Numbered from the stretch's first letter, positions 7,905 through 17,987 are shown. The stretch: 64,000 nucleotides of DNA from Vibrio echinoideorum (GCF_024347455.1 NZ_AP025483.1:2232001-2296000), one strand, 5' to 3'. The notes: a model not told the origin generated them from the letters alone. Numbers and translations are program-made.

Positions 7905-8351
7905 ATGAAGTTTAGTTCAAAAAAATTACTAGCAGTAGCCGCTTTACCTATGATGCTAGCAGCATGCACAACAACAGGTGATAACGCGACGCAAGTAACA
8001 CCAACCGATCTACAGCACCATAACTGGGAACTTGCGCAAATTGATGGCAAGGACATTGAGAAAAGCGAAAATCAAGCGACCCCTCGTTTAGAAATCGGCG
8101 AAAAGATGACAGCTAACGGCATCGCTGGTTGTAACAACTTCTTTGGTCAAGGCGAGCTGAAAGACGGACAATTCCGAATCAAGCAAATGGGCATGACAAT
8201 GAAGATGTGTCACGGTTCAGCAATGGAAATCGAACAGTCGGTTTCTGCAACTCTTAGTGAGTGGAGCGACGTAACGCTAACGAAAGATACGCTAGTACTG
8301 AAAAACGATGTACACACGCTAACGTACACAATTCGTGATTGGGTAAACTAG
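7905..8351 (+). CDS. META-domain lipoprotein (HslJ-like)
   Basis: A 148-residue lipoprotein. The signal peptide ends in a lipobox LAAC around residues 18-21, after MKFSSKK and a hydrophobic core, so it should be lipid-anchored, probably in the outer membrane. The remainder is one META (DUF306) domain: a W-x-L start (HNWELAQIDG), the NGIAGCNNFFG segment, and MGMTMKMC, the two cysteines being the usual pair. HslJ relatives are linked to heat shock and novobiocin resistance. An in-frame TTG at 7890 is less likely than this ATG. It is monocistronic, with its own terminator. Confidence 0.85.
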   Translation: MKFSSKKLLAVAALPMMLAACTTTGDNATQVTPTDLQHHNWELAQIDGKDIEKSENQATPRLEIGEKMTANGIAGCNNFFGQGELKDGQFRIKQMGMTMKMCHGSAMEIEQSVSATLSEWSDVTLTKDTLVLKNDVHTLTYTIRDWVN

Positions 8352-8390
8352 TCTAGCTATCAACACCACTGTTGATACCAGAAATTGATT

Positions 8391-8417
8391 AAAGGAGCCT
8401 TCGTGGCTCCTTTTTTA
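8391..8417 (+). terminator. Rho-independent terminator
   Basis: Stem AAAGGAGCC/GGCTCCTTT around TTCGT, followed by T residues, just after the META lipoprotein gene. Confidence 0.9.
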
Positions 8418-8757
8418 TTGCTGACTTAATTACTTAATAGTCCCCGACTCCCCTCAAAATCGCACTTATCACCAATTTTCCATACCAACCTCCAATAAAC
8501 ATCAAAAATCTCTCATTTAGATGCAATTAATTCACGGGTTTAACGGTCTGTTGTTAGGATGGTAAGAGCCTAGAATCTGTTGAGCTTTCGAGATGATTTC
8601 ATATCGAATAAAACTTAACCATGAACGCCCAACTCCCCCTTAGTAATTGATTGAATTTACTATTGAATTAGAAATTATTTCAGAAACAGATAGAATAACT
8701 GTTAGGGAGTTCGAAAATACAATGCTCTTGCCCGTTCACTACCAAATGGAAAAGTTT
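8418..8757. other. Intergenic region upstream of the ynj-type operon
   Basis: About 340 AT-rich bases. The ynjB frame stays open back to 8647, but that extension has no signal-peptide character and no ribosome-binding site, so I treat it as untranslated leader. I looked for a TPP or other riboswitch core and saw none. Confidence 0.4.
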
Positions 8758-9924
8758 ATGAACAAGATAGTAAGTACGTTAGGAATCATGGCAACCGTTG
8801 CATACAGTGCAACCATTTATGCTGATGAAGCAACATCAACAGATAGCTGGAACCAAACTGAACAACAGGCAGAGGGACAAACTGTCTATTTTCATGCTTG
8901 GGGCGGTAGCCAAGAGATTAACCGTTACATACAGTGGGCAGGCAAGCAGTTACAAAGTGAATATGGTGTTACTTTAAAACACGTAAAAGTAACCGATATC
9001 GCAGAAACAACCACACGTTTGATTGCTGAAAAAGCAGCAGGCAAAAACAGTGAAGGCAGCGTTGATATTGTGTGGATCAACGGTGAAAACTTCCGCTCAA
9101 TGAAAGACAACGAGCTACTCTTTGGACCTTTTACTCAATCACTTCCAAACTGGCAGTATGTCGATAAGTCCTTGCCAATTGATGTCGATTTCTCGGAGCC
9201 TACAGAAGGCTTAGAAGCACCTTGGGGAGTGGGACAACTTGTGTTCATCCACGACCAAGAAACGCTACACAACCCGCCACAATCGTTTTCAGAAATGTTG
9301 AGCTATGCTCAGGCGTTCCCTAATCGCTTAAGCTACCCTCGCCCACCAGAGTTTCATGGCACGAGCTTCATTAAGTCTCTACTCATAGAGCTAACCAACA
9401 ATAACCCTGCGCTATCTAAGCCTGTCTCAGAAGATGACTTCCAAACGGTGACCGCTCCATTATGGGATTATTTAGATAAATTCCACAAAGTCGCTTGGCG
9501 TGGTGGCAAGCAGTTCCCAGCAGGTACCTCAGAGAGCATTCAACTTCTTGATGACGGACAAATCGACCTTGCGATTACGTTCAATCCAAATGCTGTTTTC
9601 TCTGCACAATCTAGCGGAAAATTGGCAGAAAGCACCAAGGCTTATGCTCTTGAAAGTGGCGCACTCTCTAACATTCACTTCTTAGCAATTCCTTGGAATG
9701 CCAACTCTTCAGCGGGTGCACAAGTGGCGATCAATTTCTTGCTTAGCCCAGAAGCACAATCACGTAAAGGTGACCTGAATATTTGGGGTGACCCTTCAGT
9801 GTTAAGTAGTAAATACTTAACCGGCAGCGCTAAAAACACTCAGCAATTTAAATCGGTTGATGAACCTCACCCAACCTGGCAAGCCGCACTCGAGAAAGAG
9901 TGGCTTAAGCGATACGGTAACTAA
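8758..9924 (+). CDS. ynjB: ABC transporter periplasmic substrate-binding protein (YnjB-like)
   Basis: About 388 residues with a signal peptide ending near YADEA. The mature part resembles COG4134 (YnjB) solute-binding proteins: YFHAWGGS near the start, DIVWINGENF, and a closing hinge region with GDPSVLSS. It should capture a still unidentified substrate and present it to the fused permease encoded six bases downstream. ATG codons at 8746 and 8758 are both usable. I chose 8758 for the cleaner signal peptide and the GGAA six bases before it. It is the first gene of a four-gene operon in the same order as E. coli ynjBCD and ynjF. Confidence 0.85.
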   Translation: MNKIVSTLGIMATVAYSATIYADEATSTDSWNQTEQQAEGQTVYFHAWGGSQEINRYIQWAGKQLQSEYGVTLKHVKVTDIAETTTRLIAEKAAGKNSEGSVDIVWINGENFRSMKDNELLFGPFTQSLPNWQYVDKSLPIDVDFSEPTEGLEAPWGVGQLVFIHDQETLHNPPQSFSEMLSYAQAFPNRLSYPRPPEFHGTSFIKSLLIELTNNNPALSKPVSEDDFQTVTAPLWDYLDKFHKVAWRGGKQFPAGTSESIQLLDDGQIDLAITFNPNAVFSAQSSGKLAESTKAYALESGALSNIHFLAIPWNANSSAGAQVAINFLLSPEAQSRKGDLNIWGDPSVLSSKYLTGSAKNTQQFKSVDEPHPTWQAALEKEWLKRYGN

Positions 9925-9929
9925 ATTTC

Positions 9930-11630
9930 ATGCTACACGCCCTATATTTTGTTGTTATAGCAGTGTGCATAATCCCAACGATTCCTGGGGTTGCGGGAGT
10001 GGTGGCTTCGTCACTGAGCTTTATCCCGCCCCTAGGCTTAGTGGAACCTTCGCTCAACGGTTTTGAACAAGTCTTTCAATGGGAAGGCGTTTGGCATTCT
10101 ATTGGTTTGAGTTTGTCTTCTGCTTTTGCGAGCAGTTACATCGCCTGCTTTCTGACCTTTTGTATTATTCAAGCGACTTGGGGAAAGCCTTTTTGGAAAA
10201 AAATTGAGCTAACATTATCCCCAATGCTCGCCATTCCACATGTTGCTTTTGCTATTGGGTTTGCTTTTTTGTTTAGCCCTACCGGCCTTGGTGCCAGAGC
10301 TGTACATCAATTGGTCGGAGAAGTTGGCAACAGCTCTGAACTCGCGTTACTGGTTAAAGACCCCTACGCGTTGGGGTTGATCATTATGCTCGCGCTCAAA
10401 GAGATCCCGTTTTTGTTGCTGATGAGCCTATCGATACTTCAACAAATCGATGTAGAACGTATTACTAAAGTCAGTGCTTCATTGGGCTATAGCCGTTCTC
10501 AAATTTGGTGGAAGGTAATTTTCCCACAATGGTTTACTAAGCTACGATTCCCAATGTTGGCAGTGCTCGCCTACAGCTTATCCGTTGTCGACATTGCGCT
10601 AATTCTTGGCCCAACCAATCCTCCTACTTTTGCAGTCTTAGTATGGCAATGGTTTAGCGATCCTGACCTCAACCTTTTACCGCGAGCTGCTGCCGGAGCG
10701 ATTGTGTTATTTGTTTTGGCATCGCTTATCATTGCTGCAGCAAGACTGATTGAATGGTCATTACTCAAACACTTTAGATCTTGGCAGTATTCCGGCAGAA
10801 CAGGAATGAACCTACCAGGAAAAACGGTATTTACGATTCTTGCTGCATTGTCATTGTTCATTATTCCTTTGATGATGATTTGGAGCATTGCTCAACGCTG
10901 GCGCTTTCCTGACTTATTGCCGAGCCGCTACAGCCTGAAATTTTGGGAATATGAATGGGACAGCATCTTAAGTACCGTTGGCCAAAGCTTATGGATTGCT
11001 CTTGCTTCCGCGTCTATTGCTTTACTGTTGGCGCTGGTTGCTCATGAATATCGCATCAAACATAGATGGCAAGTGCCTGGCTTTATTATCGCGATTCCAA
11101 TGTTAATCCCTCAGCTTTCTGTCTTGTTCGGGTTACAGGTTACGACACTTTATATCGGCAGCAGTGCGTATGAATTGTGGGTAATTTGGGCTCATGTTTT
11201 CTTTGCCTTCCCGTTTGTTTACTTGTCTTTGGATGGCCCATGGAAAAGCTTCAATGATGGGTTGATAAAAGCTTCACTTAGCCTAGGAAAGTCACCGTTG
11301 CAAAGTTGGTATTCCATCAAACTCCCAATCCTGCTCCCTGCTATCACTTTTGCGTGGGCAGTCGGAATCAGTGTGAGTTTGGCTCAGTACTTACCAACCT
11401 TAATGCTAGGCGCAGGTAGAATTAGCACCATCACCACAGAAGCCGTCGCCCTAACCAGCGGTTTCGACCGCAGGGTAACCGCTATTTACGCCATCTGGCA
11501 GGCTTTATTGCCTTTGTTCTTTTTCTCTTTAGCGATAGTAGTCAGCCGACTTCAACTTAGATATCGCCGTCTTACTTTTAAAGGTTTTCTAACCAATGAG
11601 TCTGTACCTCAACGACCTCGCCATTCATAA
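9930..11630 (+). CDS. ynjC: Fused two-domain ABC transporter permease (YnjC-like)
   Basis: A 566-residue inner-membrane protein holding two permease halves in one chain, each with a cytoplasmic EAA loop that docks the ATPase (about residues 185-205 and 450-470). Around twelve hydrophobic segments are visible. The fusion is typical of YnjC and of iron/thiamine-type (ThiP, FbpB) permeases, but adjacency to a YnjB-like binding protein and a YnjF-like enzyme favours YnjC. It is somewhat longer than the E. coli protein (511 aa). Its 3' end overlaps the ATPase gene by 35 bases, indicating translational coupling. Confidence 0.85.
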   Translation: MLHALYFVVIAVCIIPTIPGVAGVVASSLSFIPPLGLVEPSLNGFEQVFQWEGVWHSIGLSLSSAFASSYIACFLTFCIIQATWGKPFWKKIELTLSPMLAIPHVAFAIGFAFLFSPTGLGARAVHQLVGEVGNSSELALLVKDPYALGLIIMLALKEIPFLLLMSLSILQQIDVERITKVSASLGYSRSQIWWKVIFPQWFTKLRFPMLAVLAYSLSVVDIALILGPTNPPTFAVLVWQWFSDPDLNLLPRAAAGAIVLFVLASLIIAAARLIEWSLLKHFRSWQYSGRTGMNLPGKTVFTILAALSLFIIPLMMIWSIAQRWRFPDLLPSRYSLKFWEYEWDSILSTVGQSLWIALASASIALLLALVAHEYRIKHRWQVPGFIIAIPMLIPQLSVLFGLQVTTLYIGSSAYELWVIWAHVFFAFPFVYLSLDGPWKSFNDGLIKASLSLGKSPLQSWYSIKLPILLPAITFAWAVGISVSLAQYLPTLMLGAGRISTITTEAVALTSGFDRRVTAIYAIWQALLPLFFFSLAIVVSRLQLRYRRLTFKGFLTNESVPQRPRHS

Positions 11631-12246
11631 AAATGGGGGCGATTCGCTGTTTTCAGCGCTAAACGTAACTTTAGAATCAGGCCAAGTGTTGGCTTTAATG
11701 GGACCAAGTGGTTGCGGAAAATCAACCTTATTGGATGCTATTGCCGGGCACTTGAATGAAGAGTTTTCTTATACAGGAAGTGTGGTTTTAAACGACATTC
11801 AACTTGATGAGCTTCCCTCACATCAACGTAAGGTCGGTATTCTGTTTCAAGACGATCTGTTGTTTCCACACCTCAAAGTATGGGAAAACTTAGCGTTCTC
11901 ACTTCCGAATTCAATTAAGGGCTCGGCTCGCCAACATCAAGCGATGGAGGCACTCAAAAACATTGAGTTAACACACTTGGCCGAATCATTCCCAGACCAA
12001 GTATCGGGAGGCCAAAGAGCAAGAATAAGCTTAGCTCGTATGCTGCTAGCCAAACCCAAACTGGCCCTGCTTGATGAACCGTTCAGTAAGCTAGACCAAG
12101 AGTTAAGAACGCAGTTTCGCGATTGGGTATTCGATCAGCTCAGTAAAGCAAATATCCCTACACTAATGGTAACGCACGACGAAACCGATGTTCCAGAAGG
12201 AGCCCAAGTGCTTTCTTGGCCATGGAGAAGTCATCATGCTAGATAA
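11596..12246 (+). CDS. ynjD: ABC transporter ATP-binding protein (YnjD-like)
   Basis: A 216-residue ATPase. Walker A is GPSGCGKST (about residues 36-44), the Q-loop follows in LFQDD, the signature is VSGGQRAR and Walker B is LALLDEP, with the switch histidine in VTHDE. It powers the YnjC permease. It overlaps the permease gene by 35 bases and the next gene by 11, so the four genes are tightly coupled. The substrate of this transporter class is not established. Confidence 0.88.
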   Translation: MSLYLNDLAIHKNGGDSLFSALNVTLESGQVLALMGPSGCGKSTLLDAIAGHLNEEFSYTGSVVLNDIQLDELPSHQRKVGILFQDDLLFPHLKVWENLAFSLPNSIKGSARQHQAMEALKNIELTHLAESFPDQVSGGQRARISLARMLLAKPKLALLDEPFSKLDQELRTQFRDWVFDQLSKANIPTLMVTHDETDVPEGAQVLSWPWRSHHAR

Positions 12247-12853
12247 GTATTCCATCAAGGTCATCAAGTGGCCACTAAACCAATCAGCTAAGCTATTGAA
12301 TCAAGCAGGCATCACGGCAAACCAAACGACTCTATTTGGCTTTTTAGTTGGTTGCTTAGCTTTTCCTGCGCTGGCATTACAACAATATGATTGGGCTTTA
12401 GGCTTCATTGTATTTAACAGAGTGTGCGATGGGCTTGATGGGGCTTTGGCTCGAATTCAAGGAATCAGTGATGCTGGCGGGTTTCTCGATATCAGCTTGG
12501 ATTTTTTATTCTATTCACTCATCCCTTTTGGTTTTGTCATTGCCAACCCAGAACACAACGCGATTGCAGGGGCGTTTTTGATCTTTTCATTTATCGGCAC
12601 AGGCAGCAGCTTTTTAGCGTTTGCAGTGATGGCAGGTAAACGTGGTATCGAGAATCCCGTCTACAAACATAAGTCCCTTTATTACATGTCGGGATTAACC
12701 GAGGGCACAGAAACCATCGCTTGTTTTATTGCTTTCTGTATTTGGCCTCAGCATTTTTCGGTTATCGCGTATATCTTTGGCGCTGCGTGTTGGCTGACTA
12801 CGTTTATGCGTATTTATTTTGGGTTTCAGACATTAAAAACTCAAGATAGCTGA
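12236..12853 (+). CDS. ynjF: CDP-alcohol phosphatidyltransferase family membrane protein (YnjF-like)
   Basis: A 205-residue inner-membrane enzyme with the CDP-alcohol phosphotransferase motif in RVCDGLDGALARIQGISDAGGFLD, that is D-G-x2-A-R-x8-G-x3-D with the last aspartate in FLD. It transfers a phosphatidyl group from CDP-diacylglycerol to an alcohol, but the acceptor is unknown. I moved the start from 12188 to the ATG at 12236, which has GGAGAAG six bases upstream and gives the usual start. In E. coli ynjF likewise lies beside ynjBCD. The intervening sulfurtransferase ynjE is absent here. Confidence 0.85.
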   Translation: MLDKYSIKVIKWPLNQSAKLLNQAGITANQTTLFGFLVGCLAFPALALQQYDWALGFIVFNRVCDGLDGALARIQGISDAGGFLDISLDFLFYSLIPFGFVIANPEHNAIAGAFLIFSFIGTGSSFLAFAVMAGKRGIENPVYKHKSLYYMSGLTEGTETIACFIAFCIWPQHFSVIAYIFGAACWLTTFMRIYFGFQTLKTQDS

Positions 12854-12880
12854 TAAGTAATTTGGTTTATTGTTTGTATA

Positions 12881-12911
12881 AAAACGCCGCTCATTGTGAG
12901 CGGCGCTTTCT
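12881..12911. terminator. Bidirectional Rho-independent terminator
   Basis: Stem CGCCGCTCA/TGAGCGGCG with a three-base loop, flanked by A residues on the left and T residues on the right. It separates the convergent ynj-type operon and the methyltransferase gene. Confidence 0.9.
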
Positions 12912-12947
12912 ATATTGGTATCGGATAATACCCATTAGATTATGGAA

Positions 12948-13913
12948 TCAAGCTTCAGCAGAAGCCACGATTTTAAATCTCAACACCTTCAGGCTTGAAT
13001 CAAGGTCAACGTCAACAAACTCAGGTGGGTTGTCTAGACGTTCGATAAATTCAACGCTTGGCGCTTCTTCTGCCATCGTTTCAATAAGGAAGTTTGGTGA
13101 TACAACGGGTGAGTTAACACAAGCAATCACTTCACCACCTTCCGTTAGAAGTTCAGGCAAACGGCGTAGGATCTTTTTGTAGTCTTTGGTTAGAGCAAAA
13201 CTGCCTTTTTGGAAAGATGGCGGATCGATGATAACCAATTCGTATGGACCACCCTTCTTGATTTTTCCCCATGACTTAAAGATGTCGTAGCCAAGAAAGC
13301 TTACCGAGCGCATATCGTGATCATTCAAACGGTGGTTATCTCGGCCTTTATTCAGCGAGCCACGTGACATATCAACATTCATGCATTGACGAGCACCACC
13401 AGCAATAGCTGCGACAGAGAAGCCACAAGTGTATGCGAACAAGTTAAGAACGTTCTTACCCTCAGCATTGTCTTGTACCCACTGACGGCCATTACGCATA
13501 TCTAGAAACAGACCGAAATTTTGGTTACGACCAATGTCTAATTGGTATTTCAGCCCGTGTTCAACCACAACTGGTGAGTCGTTTAGCTCTCCCCAAAGTA
13601 CTTCTGAAGGCGCACCGTCTGCATAACGGTGTTGCAATACAATGCTAGTACCTTGTTTAGTTTGCCAAATATCTTTATTGGTTAAATCGACAAGACCGGC
13701 TTTAAGAGGTAACAAGAATTCGTCGTCAACCTCTTTAAATACGTTCACCAATAGCTGTCCATCAACCCAATCACATGTCAGTTGCTCTAGACCTGGCCAA
13801 AACTTACCTCGACCATGAAAAATACGACGCAGTTCATTCGGCACTTCATTAAGTTGCTGTTCAATATGACCAAAAAACAGAGGTAAAGCTGATGCTTCCA
13901 TTATTTCACTCAC
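12948..13913 (-). CDS. Class I SAM-dependent methyltransferase (RlmI/RlmK-like, PF10672 type)
   Basis: A 321-residue protein with a Rossmann methyltransferase core. The SAM-binding motif is NLFAYTCGFSVAA, an acidic motif follows in NVDMSRG, and the catalytic DPPSF lies about residue 232. The family methylates rRNA, mostly cytosine C5 or guanine N7, in YccW/RlmKL-like proteins. The exact target is unknown. The start is a GTG at 13913 that overlaps the stop of the pseudouridine synthase gene (GTGA), so the two RNA-modifying enzymes are translationally coupled. An internal ATG at 13901 is an alternative. Confidence 0.8.
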   Translation of the reverse strand: MSEIMEASALPLFFGHIEQQLNEVPNELRRIFHGRGKFWPGLEQLTCDWVDGQLLVNVFKEVDDEFLLPLKAGLVDLTNKDIWQTKQGTSIVLQHRYADGAPSEVLWGELNDSPVVVEHGLKYQLDIGRNQNFGLFLDMRNGRQWVQDNAEGKNVLNLFAYTCGFSVAAIAGGARQCMNVDMSRGSLNKGRDNHRLNDHDMRSVSFLGYDIFKSWGKIKKGGPYELVIIDPPSFQKGSFALTKDYKKILRRLPELLTEGGEVIACVNSPVVSPNFLIETMAEEAPSVEFIERLDNPPEFVDVDLDSSLKVLRFKIVASAEA

Positions 13914-14608
13914 TTAGTATTTAGCTTTGGCCAAGTTAATGACCAAGGTTCAAGCCAACTGTCTAAACCATTAGACACGGTTCCTTGATGCCACTTCTCA
14001 CCCAAGGAATCAAGGCTCCTTGGATCGCAGACATATTCATAGGCTTGTGATTGATAGGTAAACCGAATCGCGAAAGCATGCAGATAGCCTCTGTCAGCTT
14101 CATTCGATGGATTATAAATAGGGTCACCCACAATGGCCGAACCAATCGATTTCATCGCGACACGGATCTGATGAGTCCTTCCTGTATAGGGCTTACATAA
14201 CAGTAAACGCTCACCGGGTTCTGCCGTTGCGGATAAAAACTGGGTAATCGCCGGGTTCACTTTGGTGGCAAGTAGCTTCCAACTAGAACGTCTTGAACGT
14301 TCCATATCACCCGAAATCAAGCCCTGCTTTTTCTTTGGTTTCTTAGAACCAATCGCAAGGTAGTATTTTTCCACTTCACGCTTTGCGAACAGTTGCGAAA
14401 GTTCGCTTGCTGCCGAGGCATTCTTTGCTAGCAGTAGAATACCTGAAGTCATTTTATCAAGGCGATGCACGAGATATAACTTAGGCTCATTAATCGCGTT
14501 AGCAACTTCTTGAAGCAACATGGTATCGCCATCGTCTTTGTGGACGCTGACGCCAGGGTGCTTGTTAATAAGTAAAAAATCAGAATGGTTCAGAAGGATA
14601 TCGAACAT
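13910..14608 (-). CDS. RluA-family pseudouridine synthase (TIGR01621-like)
   Basis: A 232-residue single-domain enzyme that isomerises uridine to pseudouridine in RNA. The catalytic aspartate is in HRLDKMTSG, and GRTHQIRVA is the second conserved motif of the RluA family. There is no N-terminal S4 domain. The frame extends to 14698, but the ATG at 14608 has GGAG ten bases upstream and begins with MFDILLNHSDFLLINKHPG-type sequence usual for the family. It is the first gene of a two-gene operon with the methyltransferase. The RNA target is not evident. Confidence 0.85.
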   Translation of the reverse strand: MFDILLNHSDFLLINKHPGVSVHKDDGDTMLLQEVANAINEPKLYLVHRLDKMTSGILLLAKNASAASELSQLFAKREVEKYYLAIGSKKPKKKQGLISGDMERSRRSSWKLLATKVNPAITQFLSATAEPGERLLLCKPYTGRTHQIRVAMKSIGSAIVGDPIYNPSNEADRGYLHAFAIRFTYQSQAYEYVCDPRSLDSLGEKWHQGTVSNGLDSWLEPWSLTWPKLNTK

Positions 14609-14774
14609 GTAAAAGCTAGCTCCATTGTAGAACGGGGAGTATACCGTGTCTGAACCCAGATTCCAGCTACGAAAAAGCCCAATCGACTCAATAAACATTG
14701 AATCATTGGGCTTATCTTTTATCTATCTGCTTTCTGTGCTGGATATTTAATCCTTAACCAACACGCATTAAGCG

Positions 14775-16391
14775 CTAAGCCAGTTTAAACTTGCCGACTA
14801 ATGCTTCTAGTTCAGCGACCTTAGCGTTCAGACCTGAAGTATTTTCAGAACTGCGAGTCGCTAGCTGCAAAGATTGTTCAGAGATATCACTGATCGCCGT
14901 GATATCCGCTGCAATTTCTTTAGTTACAGCGGTCTGCTCTTCTGCCGCTGTAGCAATGGAATTCACCATGCTTTGTACGTTAGCTGCGCCACTTACAATC
15001 GCTTCAAGTGCAGATACCGCCCCTGAGCTTTGCTCTACACCAATCTCAACTAAACGACAGTTATCTTGAGTGTAAGTAACCGCTTCTTGAGTGCCCGATT
15101 GAATCGACTGAATAATGCCAGACACTTCTTGTGTCGCTTTCGTCGTTCTTTCTGCTAGCGCTCTCACTTCATCAGCAACCACGGCAAATCCACGTCCAAA
15201 TTCGCCTGCACGTGCGGCTTCAATAGCAGCATTCAGGGCTAATAAGTTGGTTTGCCCAGCAATATCTTCAATCACTTTGATCACGCTACCAATCGGCTCA
15301 CCATGTGAACCGAGCGTGTTCATTTGCACCGACATATCACTCATTTGAGCCGACACCTGTTCGATGCTCGCTACCATTTCAACAATCACATTGCGGCCAT
15401 CTTCTGCGGAGGTTTCTGAGCGACGAGCTTCTTCATAGGTAGAAGTGCCCTGCTGTGCTACTTCAGAGATGGTTAAGCTTAGCTCTTCTGCAGCAGTCGC
15501 AATCAAGTTTGCTTTGTCCGCTTGAGCAGAAGCGCCAGAAACGATGTCTTGACTGATTGATGACAACTCGCCAGTCACCGATTGAACTTGGTGAGTAACG
15601 GAAGATATTGAACCTAAAAGATCGACAAGCGACTTCTGCATCTGATTAATCGACTTAGCCAGATCCGCTAACTCATCACCAGAATCATCAACAATGTCTC
15701 CAGCCGTCAGATCGCCATTTGCCACGCGTCGTGCAACTTGTTCGAGACGAGTTAAACGGTTAGTAATAGAGCTCGATAAGATAAGAGCAATAACACCGCC
15801 GAAGACAATCGCAATGGCAGACAAAACCATGATGGTTTGTTCAATCGTGGTAAACGAATCCGTTAAAGTAAGCAGCGATTGTTCCGTATCGGCTCGCTCA
15901 TTTGCAGACGCTTGATCAAGCAAGTTTTCAATTGGTATTAGATTTTGTTCATACAAAGATCGAAGCTGCTGTATGTTGGACAGTAGCGCTCGATCATCAC
16001 TGATCTTAGGCACGAGTTTCGATTCAAACTCTTGAGTAAAGCGTCCCATCAAATCTTCAATACGCTGAATACGGCGATGATCTTCAGACCCTCTGCTCTC
16101 TAAACGTTTTGCTTCAGCAATCGCTTGAGCAAACTCGTTTTTATTGGTTCGATAATCATTAAGTGCATTATCGACCCGCACAATCGAACCCAGTGCATCT
16201 CGATATACATCTCCAGCCTCATCAATTAACACGAGATAGGTCACCGTACCAGGTACGTCGTCCAACCTGATTTCATCGGCACTCTTATGCGCATTGATAA
16301 CCTCAACCCATACGATACCAACCAACATTATGAGTACAGCTAATATAGAGCCAAAGCCTAAATAAAGTTTCTTTCTCACTGACAATTTCAC
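14775..16391 (-). CDS. Methyl-accepting chemotaxis protein
   Basis: A 538-residue chemoreceptor. A first membrane segment is at about residues 9-29 and a second near 188-210, enclosing a four-helix-type periplasmic sensor of roughly 160 residues that begins with a helical [17 protein letters not shown] segment. A HAMP domain follows (about 212-264), then the long coiled-coil signalling domain. Its hairpin tip, [20 protein letters not shown], near residues 370-390, contacts CheA and CheW. The ligand cannot be inferred. The tail lacks a CheR-docking pentapeptide of the NWETF type. It is monocistronic. Confidence 0.92.
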   Translation of the reverse strand: MKLSVRKKLYLGFGSILAVLIMLVGIVWVEVINAHKSADEIRLDDVPGTVTYLVLIDEAGDVYRDALGSIVRVDNALNDYRTNKNEFAQAIAEAKRLESRGSEDHRRIQRIEDLMGRFTQEFESKLVPKISDDRALLSNIQQLRSLYEQNLIPIENLLDQASANERADTEQSLLTLTDSFTTIEQTIMVLSAIAIVFGGVIALILSSSITNRLTRLEQVARRVANGDLTAGDIVDDSGDELADLAKSINQMQKSLVDLLGSISSVTHQVQSVTGELSSISQDIVSGASAQADKANLIATAAEELSLTISEVAQQGTSTYEEARRSETSAEDGRNVIVEMVASIEQVSAQMSDMSVQMNTLGSHGEPIGSVIKVIEDIAGQTNLLALNAAIEAARAGEFGRGFAVVADEVRALAERTTKATQEVSGIIQSIQSGTQEAVTYTQDNCRLVEIGVEQSSGAVSALEAIVSGAANVQSMVNSIATAAEEQTAVTKEIAADITAISDISEQSLQLATRSSENTSGLNAKVAELEALVGKFKLA

Positions 16392-16502
16392 ACTAAACCT
16401 ACCTAATAAAACAGCTCAATCAGCTGTCACTTTTGATTATATCGGCTACCAGACCAATAACTTTAAGTATTTATTTTTCTTTGATAATTAAGTTAGTAGC
16501 AT

Positions 16503-16530
16503 AAAAAAACGGGAGCCAATGGCTCCCGTT
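16503..16530 (-). terminator. Rho-independent terminator
   Basis: Stem ACGGGAGCC/GGCTCCCGT with loop AAT. On the minus strand it is followed by seven T residues, ending the NSS transporter transcript. Confidence 0.9.
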
Positions 16531-16553
16531 TATCAATTCATTTTAGCTTACGA

Positions 16554-17987
16554 TTAGAATTTCTTAGAAATTATCGCAGAGCCAGCAATGATACCAATAC
16601 CTAGTAGCATGATTGCACCTTTACCGCTGTCGAAGCCAGAAGAGATACCCATGAACGCAACGATTGCGATAGCTACAGGGATAATGTACTTAACGAGTGT
16701 GTACCATAGGCCGAACAGTGGGAAAGAGACTTCACCGTCGTTAGTGATTTCTTTCTCTAGGTCAGCACGGTTTAGTCTCCAGCCTGCGAAGATACATACC
16801 AACATACCGCCAACTGCTAGGAAGATTTTATCCGTTAGTAAGTCGAAGATATCGAATGCACCAGTACCAAACAATGTTGGACCAAAGCCGCCAAGTGATA
16901 GAGAAGCGAAGATACATAGAATCGCCATTACAACACTTGCAGACAGTACCGCTGTTACACGCTTCATGCCTTTTTCATCGATTAGGTAAGAAACCACAAC
17001 TTCAAGTAACGATACTGAAGAAGTAAGTGCCGCAACACTTAGACCAACGAAGAACATAAGAGCAAATAGAAGACCAATTACACCGCCCATTTCAGCGAAT
17101 AGCTGAGGAACAACAACGAATACTAGACCAGGGCCAGCTGCAGGTTCCATACCGAATGCGAACATTGCAGGGAACATTGCAACACCCGCTAGGATTGCAA
17201 CGCCTGTATCCATCGCCGTAACCATTGCTGTAGTTTGAACTAGATTTTCTTTCTTCTTAAGGTAAGAACCGTATGTCAACATACAACCCATACCCAGACT
17301 TAGTGAGAAGAATGCTTGACCTAGTGCAGCTAGGATTACACCGCTGTCTACTTTAGAGAAGTCAGGGCTGAATAGGAATTCAAGACCAGCCATCGCGCCC
17401 GGAAGCATTAGGCCTTTGATTGATACCACGATAAGGATGATGAAAAGAAGTGGCATCAGGATCTTGCCTGCCTTCTCAATACCGCCAGAAATACCCTTCA
17501 TAACGATTACAACGTTAAGCAGTAGGTATAGGCCCATCCACATAAGTGGTTGAACTGGGTTTGAGATAAAGCCACCGAAGCTGTCGCCAATTGCTTCAGG
17601 TGCGTCTAGTAGACCACCAGCAATTTTACCGATGTATGCGATAGACCAGCCACCAACTACAGGGTAGAAACCCATGATCAGTAGACCACTCACTACGCCG
17701 ATAACACCAGCGAACGTCCAACGACGGTCAGTCGATTTAAATGCACCTACTGCTGATTTTTGCGTATGACGGCCAATCGCAAATTCAGTCAGCATGACAC
17801 TGAAACCAATAAAGATTACAAAAAACAGGTAAATTGCAACGAATGCACCGCCGCCGCTTTCGCCTGCTGTGTAAGGGAATTTCCAGATGTTACCTAAGCC
17901 AACAGCAGAACCTGCTGCAGCCATTACGAATCCTAACTTCGAACCCCAGGTATCGCGGGGTGTTGTGGTTGTATTACTAGTAGCCAC
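16554..17987 (-). CDS. Sodium-dependent transporter of the NSS (SNF) family
   Basis: A 477-residue inner-membrane symporter with about twelve membrane segments. The first helix carries GFVMAAAGSAVGLGNIWKFPY, here noted as the AAAGSAVGLGNIWKFPY sodium/substrate site typical of LeuT-like NSS proteins. Members import amino acids or related compounds with sodium. The open frame begins at 18062, but the GTG at 17987 has GGAG five bases upstream and gives the normal start MATSNTTTT, so I use it. The substrate is unknown. The long leader up to 18354 holds nothing else recognisable. Confidence 0.9.
   Translation of the reverse strand: MATSNTTTTPRDTWGSKLGFVMAAAGSAVGLGNIWKFPYTAGESGGGAFVAIYLFFVIFIGFSVMLTEFAIGRHTQKSAVGAFKSTDRRWTFAGVIGVVSGLLIMGFYPVVGGWSIAYIGKIAGGLLDAPEAIGDSFGGFISNPVQPLMWMGLYLLLNVVIVMKGISGGIEKAGKILMPLLFIILIVVSIKGLMLPGAMAGLEFLFSPDFSKVDSGVILAALGQAFFSLSLGMGCMLTYGSYLKKKENLVQTTAMVTAMDTGVAILAGVAMFPAMFAFGMEPAAGPGLVFVVVPQLFAEMGGVIGLLFALMFFVGLSVAALTSSVSLLEVVVSYLIDEKGMKRVTAVLSASVVMAILCIFASLSLGGFGPTLFGTGAFDIFDLLTDKIFLAVGGMLVCIFAGWRLNRADLEKEITNDGEVSFPLFGLWYTLVKYIIPVAIAIVAFMGISSGFDSGKGAIMLLGIGIIAGSAIISKKF

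Noticed and set aside
8647..8757. N-terminal extension of the YnjB-like protein to 8647
   Set aside because: The added residues are acidic and would bury the signal peptide. No ribosome-binding site precedes the TTG.
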